Source of the DNA: Prado023 sp963818445
GTDB lineage: Bacteria; Actinomycetota; Actinomycetes; S36-B12; CAIYMF01
Reading direction: 5' to 3'
NCBI GenBank assembly: GCA_963818445.1
Contig: CAWFSG010000019.1
Location: 1 to 64,000, forward strand
DNA: 64,000 bases
Positions 1 through 8,996 of this stretch are shown piece after piece. Below the pieces are notes generated by a model. The model worked only from the letters and a program-made list of their open reading frames with translations, was not told the DNA's origin and ran no database searches. Both the position numbers and the translations under genes were made by a program. Every line of letters begins with the position of its first letter. Within the stretch, counting starts at the first letter, position 1.

Positions 1-786
1 GGCGATCTGTGCGGCGCTGAGCACCGAGCCCAGGGCCCAGCCGAGCAGCGTCAGCGTGCCCTGGTAGACGCCCACCACCAGGGCGCTGGCGGCCACGCCC
101 CACCCGAGGGTCGCTGCGAACGCGATGGACGTGAACCCGTCCATCACCGACTTCAGGGCCAGTTGGTTGATACCCAGCCCCAGGCCGTCGGACAGCGAGC
201 CGAGGATCGCCAAGGGGCCGACGCAGAACACCAGCGAGGCGGTGACGAAGCCCTCGACGAAGGTGTTGGGCGCGCCCCGCCCGCCCTGGGCGTCGGGGTC
301 CAGGTCCGCCAGGGCACCCTCGACCTCCACGTCCACCGAGCCATCCGGCACGACAACCCCGTTCGCGTCCACTGTCGCGTCGGCGTCCACCGGGTCGTCC
401 AGCTCGGACCTGACCTCGGGCGCGGCCGCTCCGTCCGAGCCCTCGGTACCCCCAGAATGCGCCACGGCCCCACGGCGCGACAGCCGGACGCGGATCGACT
501 CACCCAATCCTTCGAGGCGCGCCTCGATCCGCCACAGCGATCCGAGGATCCCGCCGATCAGCAGCGAGCCGAGCACGATCAGGACCCCGGAGGCCCCGAC
601 GGCCTCGGACACCGCCGGGGTGAGCACGGCCGCGGCTGAGAGCGCCGCGACGAGCAGCACGGCCAGCCCCACCCCATCGGTCACCACGTCGCGGGTCCGC
701 TGGGGCAGGCGGTGCCCGAGTGCGACGCCGATCGCGGAGCCGATCAGGATCGCGATGACGTTGATGAGCGTGCCGAGCCCGATCAT
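1..786 (-). CDS. DUF554 (YdfK/YqgA-type) membrane protein, 3' end cut by window edge
   Basis: The reverse strand reads open from ATG at 786 to base 1 (262 codons) without a stop, so the C-terminus lies outside the window. The protein starts MIGLGTLINVIAILIGSAIG and has about six hydrophobic segments split by an acidic linker of about 50 residues (residues ~90-150, rich in D, V and A). The order GxxxNxxxIxxGsxxG at the N-terminus, a central VEGFVTASLVFCVGP stretch and a following G-rich membrane pair fit the DUF554 family, whose transport role is not established. The long acidic linker is longer than I expect for the family. It is not co-oriented with a close neighbour; the thioesterase gene lies 28 bp upstream on the same strand and may be co-transcribed. 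Confidence 0.72.
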   Translation of the reverse strand, partial: MIGLGTLINVIAILIGSAIGVALGHRLPQRTRDVVTDGVGLAVLLVAALSAAAVLTPAVSEAVGASGVLIVLGSLLIGGILGSLWRIEARLEGLGESIRVRLSRRGAVAHSGGTEGSDGAAAPEVRSELDDPVDADATVDANGVVVPDGSVDVEVEGALADLDPDAQGGRGAPNTFVEGFVTASLVFCVGPLAILGSLSDGLGLGINQLALKSVMDGFTSIAFAATLGWGVAASALVVGVYQGTLTLLGWALGSVLSAAQIA

Positions 787-814
787 GGGCGGGCCCGGCT
801 CGTGAGGTGGACGC

Positions 815-1321
815 TCACCGGTCGCGCAGCAGACAGGTCAGTCGGGCGGTGCAGACCGCAGCCCCAGCCTCGTCGGTGATGCTGATGGCGTACGACGCGA
901 CCGTCCGCCCGCGCACCAACGGTGTGGCCGTTCCGATCACGTAGCCCTCGCGCATGGCCTTGTGGTGGGTGCAGTTGAGCTCGAGCCCCAGGGCGATGCG
1001 GTCGGGACCGGCGTGCAGGGCGGAGGCGATGGACCCCACCGACTCGGCCAGGACGGCCGAAGCGCCGCCGTGCATCAGCCCGTAGGGCTGGGTGTTGCCG
1101 GCCACCGGCATCCGCGCCACAGTTCGCTCGGCGCCGACCTCGAGCAGCTCGATGCCCATGTGGTCCGGGAGGGCGCCCAGGCCCAGGTGGCGCAGTGCGT
1201 CGACGACGGCCAGCTGCGAGGGGTCGGTCGGCATGACCGGGGCGGTGTAGGCCGCCGGCGCGGGGGAGGGGCCAGCCGTGGGAGGTGCCGCGGTGGGGGA
1301 TTCAGGTGCGTCACTGGACAT
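815..1321 (-). CDS. PaaI-like hotdog-fold acyl-CoA thioesterase
   Basis: This 168-aa protein has one hotdog domain from about residue 40 to the end. The PaaI-type signature is visible: MHGGASAVLAES at residues 83-94, with His84-Gly-Gly and the acidic catalytic candidate Glu93. Family members hydrolyse acyl- or aryl-CoA thioesters (PaaI, or the DHNA-CoA thioesterase MenI); substrate cannot be told from sequence. The first ~30 residues are Pro/Ala/Ser-rich and probably disordered, and Met30 is an alternative start. I kept ATG 1321 because a -10-like TAGGCT sits 7 nt upstream with no Shine-Dalgarno, suggesting a leaderless mRNA. It diverges from polA with only 50 bp between the start codons, so the two promoters overlap back to back. 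Confidence 0.85.
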   Translation of the reverse strand: MSSDAPESPTAAPPTAGPSPAPAAYTAPVMPTDPSQLAVVDALRHLGLGALPDHMGIELLEVGAERTVARMPVAGNTQPYGLMHGGASAVLAESVGSIASALHAGPDRIALGLELNCTHHKAMREGYVIGTATPLVRGRTVASYAISITDEAGAAVCTARLTCLLRDR

Positions 1322-1328
1322 GCCCCGA

Positions 1329-1334
1329 AGCCTA
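1329..1334 (-). promoter_or_regulatory. -10-like element of the thioesterase gene
   Basis: On the reverse strand TAGGCT lies 7 nt before the ATG at 1321. It overlaps the polA promoter region on the other strand. No Shine-Dalgarno is visible, so translation is probably leaderless or nearly so. Confidence 0.4.
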
Positions 1335-1343
1335 GCCTCGTCC

Positions 1344-1365
1344 TGTCAGCGGGCGCCCGTAGGAT
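1344..1365 (+). promoter_or_regulatory. RecA-NDp/PafBC-type damage promoter of polA
   Basis: TGTCAGCG (1344-1351) is followed by exactly 8 nt and then TAGGAT (1360-1365), 6 nt before the GTG of polA. This matches the mycobacterial RecA-NDp layout TTGTCRGTG-N8-TAnnnT (7 of 8 positions in the core), which is activated by the PafBC regulator independently of LexA. uvrB and uvrA carry the same layout. No Shine-Dalgarno lies before the GTG, so the transcript is predicted leaderless. Confidence 0.7.
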
Positions 1366-1371
1366 CAGCCG

Positions 1372-4074
1372 GTGACCACGCCGACGCCCGACCGCCCGCG
1401 CCTGCTCCTGCTCGACGGGCACTCGCTGGCCTACCGAGCGTTCTACGCCCTGCCCGTGGAGAACTTCTCGACGACCACCGGCCAGCCCACGAACGCCGTG
1501 TACGGCTTCACCTCGATGCTCATCAACACCCTGCGTGACGAGGCGCCGACGCATATCGCCGTGGCCTTCGACGTCTCGCGGCACACCTTCCGCACCGAGC
1601 GCTTCCCCGAGTACAAGGCCAACCGGGCCAGCTCACCGGAACCCTTCCGCGGGCAGGTGGAGCTGATCCAGGAGGTCCTCGGGGCGCTGCGGATCCCGGC
1701 GATCCAGGTGGACGGCTACGAGGCCGACGACATCATCGCGACCCTGGCCAAGCAGGCCGGTGCCCAGGGGTTCGAGACGCTGATCATCACCGGCGACCGG
1801 GATGCGTTCCAGCTGGTCGACGCCGACACCACCGTGCTGTACCCGCGCAAGGGCGTGTCCGACCTGGCGAGGATGACCCCGGCCGCGGTGCTGGAGAAGT
1901 ACGGCCTGACCCCGGCCCAGTACCCGGACTTCGCCGCCCTGCGCGGCGATCCCAGCGACAACCTGCCCTCGGTGCCCAGCGTGGGGGAGAAGACCGCGAC
2001 CAAGTGGATCAGCACGTACGGCAGCCTCGGCGAGCTCATCAGCCATGCCGACGAGGTGACCGGGAAGGTGGGGGAGGCGCTGCGGGCCCACATCGGCCAG
2101 ATCGAGACCAACCGCGCGCTGACCGAGCTCGTCAGCGATGTCCCCCTGCCGGTGGGGCTGGCTGACACCGAGCGCCAGCAGTTCGACCGCACCGAGGTCC
2201 ACGAGGTGTTCGACGCCCTGCAGTTCCGCGTGCTGCGCGAGCGGCTGTTCGAGACGTTCCCCGGGGATGCGGCGGCGGCAAGCGGGCCGGAGTCCGTGGG
2301 TGCGGGTGCGGTCGCCCAGCCGACGGTGCGGATCGCCGCGCCGGGTGACGTCGCTACGTGGTTGGCGGCTGCCGGTTCGCCCGTCGCCGTGTCCGTGCGG
2401 GGCACGTGGGGTGCGGGCACCGGCACGCTCTCGGCACTGGGCCTGGCCGCCGAGCAGGGCGACACGCTGGTGGTCGACATGGACGGCCTCGCCCCGGCCG
2501 ACGATGCCGCCCTGGCGGCATGGTTCGCCGACGAGTCTGTCGGCAAGGTCCTGCACGACGCGAACGGCCCGATGCTCGCACTGCGCGCCCACGGCTGGCC
2601 CCTGGAGGGTCTGGCCGGCGACACCGCCCTGGCCGCCTACGTGGTGCTCCCGGGCCAGCGCAGCTTCGACCTCGCGGACCTCGTCCCGCGGTTCCTGCAC
2701 CGCGACCTGCCGTCGCCGACCGCCCAGCAGGACCAGCTCAGCCTGGATGGCATCGTCGAGACCGAGGCCCTGGAGCAGGTCGGGATCTTCGCCCGCGCCA
2801 CCCTCGACCTCCACGAGGTCCTGCTCAGCGAGGTCGCCCTGCGCGGGGGAGCGGCCCTGCTGGCCGAGGTGGAGCTGCCGCTGGTCAGCCTCCTGGTCGA
2901 CCTCGAGGCCACCGGGATCGCCGTCGACGTCGCCCTGCTCACCGAGCTCGAGGCGCAGTTCGCCGCCGACGTCGCAGCCGCCCAGGACGATGCCCACGAC
3001 ATCGTCGGGCGCGAGTTCAACCTCGGGTCGCCCAAGCAGCTCCAGGAGGTCCTGTTCGACGAGCTGGGCCTGCCCAAGACCAAGCGGATCAAGACCGGCT
3101 ACACCACCGACGCCGACGCGCTCAACACCCTCTACGCGACCACCGCGCACCCCGTCCTCGAGGCCCTGCTGCGGTTCCGGGACGCGTCCCGGCTGCGCCA
3201 GACCGTCGCGGGGCTGATCCCGCTGGCCGACGCCGAGAGCCGCGTCCACACGACGTTCAACCAGATCGTGGCCGCCACGGGGAGGCTGTCGAGCACCGAG
3301 CCGAACCTGCAGAACATCCCGGTGCGCACTCCCGCGGGACGTCGGATCCGGGAGGCGTTCGTCGTCGGAGCCGGCTACGAGGCGCTGATGACCGCCGACT
3401 ACTCGCAGATCGAGATGCGGATCATGGCCCACCTCTGCGGCGACGAGGGGCTGATCGAGGCGTTCGCCACCGGCGAGGACCTGCACACGACCGTGGCCTC
3501 GCGGGTGTTCGGCGTTGCCCCGCAGGACGTCGACGCCGAGATGCGCCGCAAGATCAAGGCGATGTCCTACGGACTGGCCTACGGGCTCTCCGCGTTCGGG
3601 CTGTCCCAGCAGCTCGGGATCGACCCGGGCGAGGCGCGGCGGCTCATGGACGAGTACTTCGAGCGGTTCGGCGGCGTGCGCGACTACCTGGCGAGCGTGG
3701 TCGAGCAGGCGCGGCTGACCGGGTACACCGAGACCCTGCTGGGTCGCCGGCGCTACCTGCCGGACCTGACCAGCGACAACCGGCAGCGCCGCGAGATGGC
3801 AGAGCGGATGGCCCTGAACGCCCCGATCCAGGGGTCGGCAGCCGACATCATCAAGGTCGCCATGCTGCGCGCCGACGATGCACTCAGGGCGGCAGGACTG
3901 AACTCGCGGCTGCTGCTGCAGGTGCACGACGAGCTGGTCCTCGAGATCGCGCCGGGGGAGGCCGGGCAGGTCACCGAGTTGGTTCGCACGGCGATGTCCG
4001 GGGCGGTGGAGCTGGCGGTGCCGCTCGACGTGTCCATCGGGATCGGGTCCTCCTGGCAGGCCGCAGCGCATTAG
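1372..4074 (+). CDS. polA: DNA polymerase I
   Basis: The 900-aa protein fills gaps in nucleotide excision repair and removes Okazaki primers. Domains in order: 5'-3' exonuclease/flap nuclease (residues 1-~300, starting LLLLDGHSLAYRAFYAL), a 3'-5' exonuclease-like domain (~320-500) that appears to lack the usual acidic catalytic motifs and is probably inactive, then the polymerase (~520-900). The polymerase shows motif A DYSQIEMR (Asp676), the RRKIKAMSYGLAYG fingers helix and motif C VHDELVLE (Asp853). Length is normal for actinobacteria. The GTG at 1372 is chosen because the N-terminal motif begins right after it and the promoter -10 lies 6 nt upstream. The promoter looks damage-inducible, matching uvrA and uvrB in this window. 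Confidence 0.98.
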   Translation: MTTPTPDRPRLLLLDGHSLAYRAFYALPVENFSTTTGQPTNAVYGFTSMLINTLRDEAPTHIAVAFDVSRHTFRTERFPEYKANRASSPEPFRGQVELIQEVLGALRIPAIQVDGYEADDIIATLAKQAGAQGFETLIITGDRDAFQLVDADTTVLYPRKGVSDLARMTPAAVLEKYGLTPAQYPDFAALRGDPSDNLPSVPSVGEKTATKWISTYGSLGELISHADEVTGKVGEALRAHIGQIETNRALTELVSDVPLPVGLADTERQQFDRTEVHEVFDALQFRVLRERLFETFPGDAAAASGPESVGAGAVAQPTVRIAAPGDVATWLAAAGSPVAVSVRGTWGAGTGTLSALGLAAEQGDTLVVDMDGLAPADDAALAAWFADESVGKVLHDANGPMLALRAHGWPLEGLAGDTALAAYVVLPGQRSFDLADLVPRFLHRDLPSPTAQQDQLSLDGIVETEALEQVGIFARATLDLHEVLLSEVALRGGAALLAEVELPLVSLLVDLEATGIAVDVALLTELEAQFAADVAAAQDDAHDIVGREFNLGSPKQLQEVLFDELGLPKTKRIKTGYTTDADALNTLYATTAHPVLEALLRFRDASRLRQTVAGLIPLADAESRVHTTFNQIVAATGRLSSTEPNLQNIPVRTPAGRRIREAFVVGAGYEALMTADYSQIEMRIMAHLCGDEGLIEAFATGEDLHTTVASRVFGVAPQDVDAEMRRKIKAMSYGLAYGLSAFGLSQQLGIDPGEARRLMDEYFERFGGVRDYLASVVEQARLTGYTETLLGRRRYLPDLTSDNRQRREMAERMALNAPIQGSAADIIKVAMLRADDALRAAGLNSRLLLQVHDELVLEIAPGEAGQVTELVRTAMSGAVELAVPLDVSIGIGSSWQAAAH

Positions 4075-4134
4075 TCGGTTACTGTCGTGAGGAGGCGGTG
4101 TTCGACAGCAGTCCCGTGAGGAGGTGACTGGCGC

Positions 4135-5175
4135 GTGGCGTTGTCCCTGACGGGGGCGTGGGGCCGCCGATTGACCCGGCTGGCGCTGGCCCTCGGGCTG
4201 CTCCTGCTGGTGGCCGCGCCCGTCATGCGCTTCTGGGTCACGCCGGTGCTCGCGCAGTCACCGGAGGTTCCCGGCGGCGACGGATTCCTCACCCACGTCA
4301 GCACCGGCACCATCACGACCCTGTTCGATCTGGAGACCGCCGAGAGCACGGCCATCGAGCCGATCCCCGTGACTCGCACCGAGTCGACCCGCGGCGACGC
4401 GGCGGCCGCGCAGGAGGTGGCGGCCGCGGGAGCCAACGCGGCGGTGACCGACACGACCGATCGCACGGTGACGCAGGACGGTCGCCTGATCGCCCAGTCC
4501 GAGTACCGGCTGGCGGCGGATCGGCACACCCAGGCGCTCATCGACTGCTGCGGGGTCCAGGTCGGTGGCGTGACGGTCCCGATGGCCGGCTCCGGGAGCC
4601 CGCTGCGCCTGCCGTGGTTCGCGCCGGAGACGTCCTATCCCTACTTCGACCTCACTCTCCTGGCTCCCGCCGAGATGTCCTTCATCGGCCCGGAGGAGGT
4701 GGGTGGTCTGGCGGCCATGAAGTTCCAGCAGGCGGCCTCGCCGACGCCGATCGGGACCGTGCAGGCGCCGGGTGCTCTGGTCGGATCGCCGCTGCCGACC
4801 GTCCCGCTGATCCGGACACACGTGGTGAACCGCACCATCTGGGTCGACCCGACCACGGGGATCATCCTGCGCAAGGTCGAGCGGATCCGCGAGGCGCTGC
4901 GCGACAGCGCCGGCAAGGACATCGTCACCCTGCTGGCCATGACGACCTCGAGCACCCCGGAGCAGGTGGATGCGCAGGTGGCGAAGGCCCGCGAGGAGGG
5001 TCGCCCGGTGCTGTGGGCCCACTCCTACGGGCCGATGCTGGCCGTCGCGCTGGGGCTCGTGCTGCTCGCGGTGGGCATCACCGGCGTGATCGTACGAACC
5101 CGGGCCGCTCGGGTCGAGGAGGACTTCCCGGATGAGTTGGCCTCCTTCGACGACCTGCGCGAGGCGTTCGACTGA
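4135..5175 (+). CDS. DUF3068 (PorA-family-like) membrane-anchored protein
   Basis: The 346-aa protein has an N-terminal transmembrane or uncleaved signal segment (~12-38), a large extracytoplasmic domain of about 250 residues, and a C-terminal transmembrane helix (~295-320) followed by an acidic cytoplasmic tail rich in E and D. This two-anchor layout with a central all-beta region (VSTGTITTLFDLET near residue 55, IDCCGVQVGG near 140) is that of DUF3068, annotated in some databases as PorA-family porin. I do not think a pore function is shown. A strong Shine-Dalgarno GAGGAGG lies about 9 nt before the GTG. An identical CGTGAGGAGG decamer occurs 29 bp earlier, at 4086 and 4115. It lies 60 bp after polA and could be read through from it. 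Confidence 0.75.
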   Translation: MALSLTGAWGRRLTRLALALGLLLLVAAPVMRFWVTPVLAQSPEVPGGDGFLTHVSTGTITTLFDLETAESTAIEPIPVTRTESTRGDAAAAQEVAAAGANAAVTDTTDRTVTQDGRLIAQSEYRLAADRHTQALIDCCGVQVGGVTVPMAGSGSPLRLPWFAPETSYPYFDLTLLAPAEMSFIGPEEVGGLAAMKFQQAASPTPIGTVQAPGALVGSPLPTVPLIRTHVVNRTIWVDPTTGIILRKVERIREALRDSAGKDIVTLLAMTTSSTPEQVDAQVAKAREEGRPVLWAHSYGPMLAVALGLVLLAVGITGVIVRTRAARVEEDFPDELASFDDLREAFD

Positions 5176-5232
5176 GGCCTGCGACGGGGGTCCGGTTGTG
5201 CGGGTCGCCCGATTCGCTGGGACAATCAACCG

Positions 5233-6670
5233 GTGACTGGGGACTGGAAGCGGCTGATGGTCGTGGCGGCGGCCTGCGCGCTGCTGGTGGGGTGCTCGGG
5301 GGACGCGTGACGCCGAGACGGCGCCGACCAGCCCAGCGACGAGCGCCTCGCCTCTGGCTGCGCCGTCGGCGGTTGCGTTCACCGACTGCGGCGAGGCCTG
5401 CGAGGGCGAGATCGATGGGGCCAAGTACAAGATCCTGCTGCCCAAGGAGTGGAACGGCACACTGCTGCTCTACTCCCACGGGTATCGCAGCCCGGTCTCG
5501 GCGCCGCCGGACTACTCACCGGTGACGTCGAAGGCTGAGCCGTCTCCCGGCTACAGCGACGGCGGGGTTCCCCTGGCCCGGAACCTGCTGAGCAAGGGCT
5601 ACGCCCTGGCCGGGTCGGGGTGGGCGAGCAACGGCTGGGCGGTCTCGGACGGGGTGAAGGCCAACACCGACCTGTACGAGTTCTTCGCCACGACGGTGGG
5701 CAAGCCCGAGCGCGTCTACGCCTGGGGCGACAGCCTCGGCGGCCTGGTCACGATGGAGACCGCCGAGAAGAACCCCGACTGGGTCAGTGGTGCGGCCCCC
5801 CTGTGCGGCGTCGTCGGCGGCATCGTGCCCAACTTCGACCTCGCCATGGACGTGCAGTACGGCATCCGCGAGCTGATCGATCCGGACTTCCAGCTCACCG
5901 GCTATGAGTCGGCGAAGGCCGCGAGCCAGCAGTTGTCTCCACCGGGCGCAAGGTCCTCGACGCGGCCGCCTCGAAGAAGGAACAGGCCGACATCCTCGCC
6001 CTGGCCCTGCTCGCCGACGCGAAGCTGCAGACGAAGTCCCAGGACGGCAGCACCGTGGACAGCCAGGTCCAGGCCGCGGCCGAGGCTGCGCTGATCGGGC
6101 TGCGCTTCGGGACGGTCGGGCGTTGGGACATCGAGAAGCGCTACGGCGGCAACATCTCGGACAACACCGGCACCGACTACGCCGCGCGGTTCTCCGACGA
6201 GGACCGGGCACTGCTCGACGAGGTCGGGGGAGCCGGCACCGCGAAGCGCATCATCGCCACGCTCGAGGACGGCACGCGGGTGTCCGCTGACAAGGCCGCG
6301 GTCCGGGCCGCGCGCAAGGACGGCGGGGAACCGTCGGGCACCATCGAGATGCCGACCCTCACGCTGCACACGGCCGCCGATCCGCTCGTGGCGGTCCAGA
6401 ACCAGACCCTCCTGCGGGAGGCGTCGGGGTCGACCGAGGACCTCGTCCAGCTGTTCACCGTCGCGCCGGAGACCTTCCCGGCCGACCCGGGAGCCCCGTA
6501 CGGTGCCGGGCACTGCTCGTTCACCCCCGACTCGCAGGGTCGGGATGATCGACCTGCTCGACCAGTGGGTCCGCGGCGGGCAGGCCCCGACCGACGCGTC
6601 GGTGAGCGAGGCGTTCGGCGAGGACTCCGGGTTCGACCCCACGTTCGAGCCCGGACCCTGGCCGAACTGA
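5233..6670 (+). pseudogene. Lipoprotein alpha/beta hydrolase, broken by three frame shifts
   Basis: Reading from GTG 5233 gives a lipoprotein signal ending LLVGC, then the frame is lost near 5300 (one extra base). The next segment runs to about 5935 and contains the nucleophile elbow GDSLGG. A one-base deficit follows, then a segment to about 6540 with HTAADP and GAGHCSF, then one extra base, then an end at TGA 6670. Net length is 1438 bp, one base over a multiple of three, consistent with +1, -1, +1. The joined protein (~479 aa) parallels the intact gene at 6816 along its whole length, with Ser, Asp and His triad candidates retained. Either the sequence carries indel errors or this is a recently inactivated tandem duplicate; the intact motifs favour the first. 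GACAAT 6 nt before the GTG looks like a leaderless -10. Confidence 0.75.
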
Positions 6671-6815
6671 CCTGAGCGCGGCGGCGGACGGCCACCCGGA
6701 CCGGCGGCCCTCGACACGGCTCGTCTGCCCCCAACTCCGTGATCCAGTTAGGCCGCCAACCCTCTGGCGTCCACAACGCGCTTGGATCGTGGCGGCGCTG
6801 TGCGAGGATGCCGTC

Positions 6816-8318
6816 GTGCGCGCCTTCCGGACTGCTGTTCCCCTCGTCGTCCTGGGCCTCGTGCTGACCGGATGCACCAGTTCCGAGAGCCCCGACGCGT
6901 CGGCCTCGGCCTCGGCGTCGGGGTCCGGATCGACCCTCCCCGTCGGGGATCCGAAGGACCAGTCGACAGACGTGGCGTTCACGGCCTGCGGCGCCGGTGG
7001 GTTCGCCTGCACCGGCCAGATCGACGGCACGCCCTACGACATCCGACTGCCCGAGAAGTGGAACGGCTCGCTGCTGATCTACAGCCACGGCCTGCGGGCG
7101 ATCGACTCGGTCGACGCAGATGGTCCGGCGTTCGAACCTCTCGCTGAGGCGGCCCCGGGCCTGGCGTCCGGCGTCGATGTGGTGGCAGAGGCTCTGCTCG
7201 AGGACGGGTACGCGCTGGCCGGGGCGGGCTCGCCGACCGGCGGGTGGGAGATCGATGACGCCATCGACTCCATCAGCACCGTCCGTGAAGCCTTCGTCAC
7301 CAATGTCGGTGTGCCCAACCGGATCTACACCTGGGGCCAGTCGCTCGGTGGCCTCGCAGCCCTGCGCTCCGGTGCAGCCAACGACTGGGTCTCAGGATCG
7401 GCCTCGATGTGCGGCCTGCTCGCCGGCCTGAACCCCAACATGGACCTGGCCCTGGACGCCGCCGTCGGGGTCAAGGCCCTGCTCGACCCCGAGCTGAAGC
7501 TCACGGGTTACACGACGGTGAAGCAGGCGCGCAAGGCCTACGACCGGGCCATGAAGGCGGTGACCGAGGCAGCCCTGGATCCGACGGGTGCGGGCCTGAC
7601 GACGCTCCAGGTGATCGCCGCCGCCGCGGAGATCCCCACCCAGACCCGCACGGCTGAGGGCACGACCCTGGACCAGCAGCGGATCGCGATCGTCGAGAAC
7701 CTCGGCCGCGTCCTGGCCCGCACCACGCTCGAGCGCTTCCGGGTCGAGGAGCAGCTCGGCGGCAACCCGAGCACGAACGTCGGTGTCAACTACGGGGCGC
7801 GGGTCACCACCGATGAGGCTGCGCTCATCGACGCGATGGCGGGGCAGGAGGGTGCGACGCTCGCGCTCCTGCAGCAGATGGCTGCCCTTCCCCCGGTTGC
7901 GGCCGATCCGGCCGCGCGCACCGCGGCCGACGCCCAGTACCCGCCGCCGGCCACGCTCACCAAGCCCAACCTCACGCTGCACACCGCGGTCGATCCGGTC
8001 GCCATCCTCGCCAACGAGAGCCTGTTCGGGCAGGCGGCGGCGAAGGCCAGCGGCCAGGACATCCGGTGGCTGAACATCAACGTGTCGAACCCGCCCTCGC
8101 CCTACCCCGCGGATGGAGTGGCCCCGTACGGCGCCGGGCACTGCAGCTTCACCGGCACGTCGCTTGTGGGCACCGTGCAGATCCTCGACGACTGGGTGCG
8201 CCTTGGCCGCTTCCCGACGTGGGCCGGCAACACCGTGGCCTTCGGGGTGCCGAGCGGGTTCGCCGGGCCCAACAATCTGCCCGAGTGGCCCCCGAGCCCG
8301 ACCACAGAAACAAACTGA
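6816..8318 (+). CDS. Secreted lipoprotein alpha/beta hydrolase
   Basis: This 500-aa protein begins with a lipoprotein signal (RAFRTAVPL..VLTGC, lipobox Cys at about residue 20), then a Ser/Ala-rich linker and an alpha/beta-hydrolase domain. The nucleophile elbow is GQSLGG (Ser176), with Asp393 in HTAVDP and His442 in GAGHCSF as the likely rest of the triad. The GTG at 6816 is preferred over the in-frame GTG at 6789 because it gives a clean signal peptide and has GAGGAT 6 nt upstream, which could act as a -10 or a weak ribosome site. It is the intact paralogue of the broken gene just upstream, so the pair arose by tandem duplication. Substrate is unknown; the family resembles extracellular esterases or peptidases anchored to the membrane. 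Confidence 0.82.
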   Translation: MRAFRTAVPLVVLGLVLTGCTSSESPDASASASASGSGSTLPVGDPKDQSTDVAFTACGAGGFACTGQIDGTPYDIRLPEKWNGSLLIYSHGLRAIDSVDADGPAFEPLAEAAPGLASGVDVVAEALLEDGYALAGAGSPTGGWEIDDAIDSISTVREAFVTNVGVPNRIYTWGQSLGGLAALRSGAANDWVSGSASMCGLLAGLNPNMDLALDAAVGVKALLDPELKLTGYTTVKQARKAYDRAMKAVTEAALDPTGAGLTTLQVIAAAAEIPTQTRTAEGTTLDQQRIAIVENLGRVLARTTLERFRVEEQLGGNPSTNVGVNYGARVTTDEAALIDAMAGQEGATLALLQQMAALPPVAADPAARTAADAQYPPPATLTKPNLTLHTAVDPVAILANESLFGQAAAKASGQDIRWLNINVSNPPSPYPADGVAPYGAGHCSFTGTSLVGTVQILDDWVRLGRFPTWAGNTVAFGVPSGFAGPNNLPEWPPSPTTETN

Positions 8319-8398
8319 TCCAAATTCACCCGAACGAGACGATCCCCCGAGGGGCATCCCGTGTTTCGTTTTGGTTAACTCACGGTGTGTGACGTGGT

Positions 8399-8416
8399 TC
8401 ACCCCCTCTTGGGTGA
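8399..8416 (+). promoter_or_regulatory. Small inverted repeat upstream of the 8450 gene
   Basis: TCACCC (8399-8404) and GGGTGA (8411-8416) form a 6-bp dyad with a 6-nt centre in a region that is unusually AT-rich for this window (TTTCGTTTTGGTTAAC just upstream). It may be an operator or simply the promoter region of the two-gene unit that follows. Confidence 0.25.
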
Positions 8417-8449
8417 TCGCCCGTGAGGGCTCGATGTGATGGAGGATCG

Positions 8450-8996
8450 ATGAAGAGGACCGTCTTCGGCGGTTTGGCGCTGGCAGTTGTCGCCGGGCTC
8501 GCCGTATACCTGGGCGATGCCCTGAACCTCGGACTGCCCAACCCCCTGCTGGGAGTGGCTGTCGGTGGGGTTCTCGCGCTCGCCCCGGGTGGGCACAAGC
8601 TGGGCCGCCTGGCTGGGTTCCTCGTCGGTGTTGCTGCTGGCCCTGGTCGGGTACGGCATCAACGCTCAGTTCATGCCGTCGAACAGCACGGGGGTCGCGA
8701 TCACCGCCGTGCTGACCCTCGGCCTGGCGACTGCCGCTGCAGGGCTGTCCTTCGGACGGATGCCGCTGTGGTCGGTCCTGCTGGGTGTCGCCGGCTTCGT
8801 CGGCGCCTACGACTTCATCTACAACGAGGATGTGCCCGAGTTCCTGACCACGTCCGTGGAGACCCTGGGCCGGTTCCTGGTCGTCTTCGGCATCGGCTAC
8901 CTGACCGCCGCTGTGATCGACCTGATCTTCCCGGAGGAGTCCGAGACGGCTGAGCCGGCACCGCAGGAACGACAGACCGTGGGGAGTGAGATCTGA
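8450..8996 (+). CDS. Small multi-membrane protein of unknown function, one frame shift
   Basis: From ATG 8450, preceded by a GGAGG ribosome site, the product starts MKRTVFGGLALAVVAGLAVY and reads to about 8630, where one extra base near GTCGGTGTTGCTGC shifts it. The second frame continues LLALVGYGINAQF and ends at TGA 8996. The joined protein is about 182 aa with five or six hydrophobic helices and an acidic C-terminal tail (EESETAEPAPQE). I do not recognise the family. Its stop overlaps the ATG of the next gene (TGATG), which indicates translational coupling, so it is a likely membrane partner of the secreted heptad-repeat protein encoded next. Confidence 0.7.

Noticed and set aside
1633..4071. 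812-aa open frame antisense to polA
   Set aside because: It is a shadow of the high-G+C polA codons; it is rich in Arg, Gly and Gln with no domain pattern.
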